A DNA stretch of 34,458 nucleotides from Pirellulales bacterium (GTDB lineage: Bacteria; Planctomycetota; Planctomycetia; Pirellulales; JAICIG01), in NCBI GenBank assembly GCA_025924495.1, contig JAICIG010000020.1:1-34458 (forward strand), written 5' to 3'. Under the pieces are notes generated by a model. That model searched no databases, had not been told where the DNA came from, and saw only the letters and a program-made list of their open reading frames with translations. Made by a program: the position numbers and the translations under genes. Positions 33,922 to 34,458 of the stretch are shown here, piece by piece; within the stretch, counting starts at the first letter, position 1; every line of letters begins with the position of its first letter.

Positions 33922-34152
33922 GAAAGACAGCCTCCCTGAGGCCAGTTCGCACGCTGATAGCGGGCCGCCGTGCCCCCCTAGAAAACGCCAGGCTGTGCAA
34001 CCAGCTCTTTCGATCGACGAAATTCCGGCCTAGAATTCAAGCGAGACTTCGGACAGAATAGAACCTCGGCAAAGCTCGATGAGCGATTTGCCAAACATCC
34101 CCGCCTCGAATCCTTCCATCCAACGGCCACGCGAAGAAACTTGCGCTCGACC

Positions 34153-34353
34153 ATGACCTATCCGGGCCAGCCTATGGACGCAAACGTCTGGCAAATCGAA
34201 CGCCGCAGCGATGGCGCCGTGCTGGTGCGCGTCCCATCGCGCGAGCGCGAGGGCCGACGCCTGCCCGATGCGGTCTTCGCCTTTCGATCCGGCGATCCGC
34301 AATATGGTTATTGGGAGCAGCGGCTGCGCGAGCAGGAATTGGCTGTCCGCTGA
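34153..34353 (+). CDS. Small hypothetical protein
   Basis: About 66 residues from the ATG at 34153; a TTG at 34141 and an ATG at 34174 (MDANVWQIERR) are alternatives. The core WQIERRSDGAVLVRVPSRE and LPDAVFAFRSGDPQYGYWEQRLRE has strand-like alternation with normal composition, unlike the Arg/Ser-rich shadow frames around it. I recall short proteins of this kind in planctomycetes but no assigned function. It starts 231 nt after the alkyltransferase gene. The remaining bases to 34458 show no gene. Confidence 0.55.
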   Translation: MTYPGQPMDANVWQIERRSDGAVLVRVPSREREGRRLPDAVFAFRSGDPQYGYWEQRLREQELAVR

Positions 34354-34458
34354 AAACGCCGCGCGAAGGGCGGACCGTGCTGCGCATGGAAGTCGCCGTG
34401 AAATTGTCGCCGAGTCATGGACCTTGCGTGGCTGGCACGCTACGGTAGGGCCTGCTTC

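Overview
The window looks like a chromosomal segment of a GC-rich planctomycete, most likely of the Pirellulales type. Evidence: a DUF1559 protein with a prepilin-type N-terminus and an H-X9-DG C-terminus, a SigA-like factor with the planctomycete N-terminal region, a HemQ coproheme decarboxylase, an FtsH with a Lys/Ala-rich insert, several proteins I recognise only from planctomycetes, and loosely packed genes in short operons. No tRNA, rRNA or CRISPR array was seen.

Layout. 1-2891: a 5'-truncated housekeeping-type sigma factor with its terminator, a coiled-coil zinc-ribbon protein, and greA preceded by a strong terminator hairpin. 2944-5861 (minus): a large unrecognised protein, then yggS and a DUF167 gene overlapping by 4 nt. 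6214-10332: a secreted YdjY-domain protein (plus), then hemQ, a secreted NPP-type phosphodiesterase and a secreted DUF1326 protein (minus). 10505-15592: recQ and ftsH (plus). 15642-17734: a Cys-rich exported protein behind a near-consensus promoter, bracketed by a perfect 19-nt inverted repeat, then the DUF1559 gene. 17883-18971: a membrane-anchored M28 peptidase. 18968-19484: a decayed IS4-family transposase. 19535-21001 (minus): an RNB-domain ribonuclease. 22035-28658: a tripartite RND efflux system (adaptor lipoprotein, HAE1 pump, outer-membrane factor lipoprotein). 28718-30344: REP-like palindromes and an MFS transporter. 30407-33101 (minus): a HAMP-like membrane protein, a class I/II aminotransferase and an unrecognised conserved-looking protein. 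33334-34353: an O6-alkylguanine-DNA alkyltransferase and a small protein.

Two structures are not explained by the genes alone. First, the RND efflux region lies between two direct copies of a ~62-bp sequence (54 of 62 aligned columns identical). One copy is the 3' end of the MFS gene; the other is an orphan copy just upstream of the ribonuclease start. This is the geometry left when an island inserts at the 3' end of a gene and restores it. Second, the Cys-rich gene is bracketed by the 19-nt inverted repeat, whose left arm begins almost at the predicted transcription start. This could be an invertible or mobile cassette, or a long-range 5'-3' RNA pairing. Both interpretations are inference; the repeats themselves are directly visible.

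Functional view: the left part is mostly information processing and proteostasis (sigma factor, GreA, RecQ, FtsH, RNase), the centre is envelope and metal-type accessory genes, and the right part is export (RND, MFS) and DNA repair.
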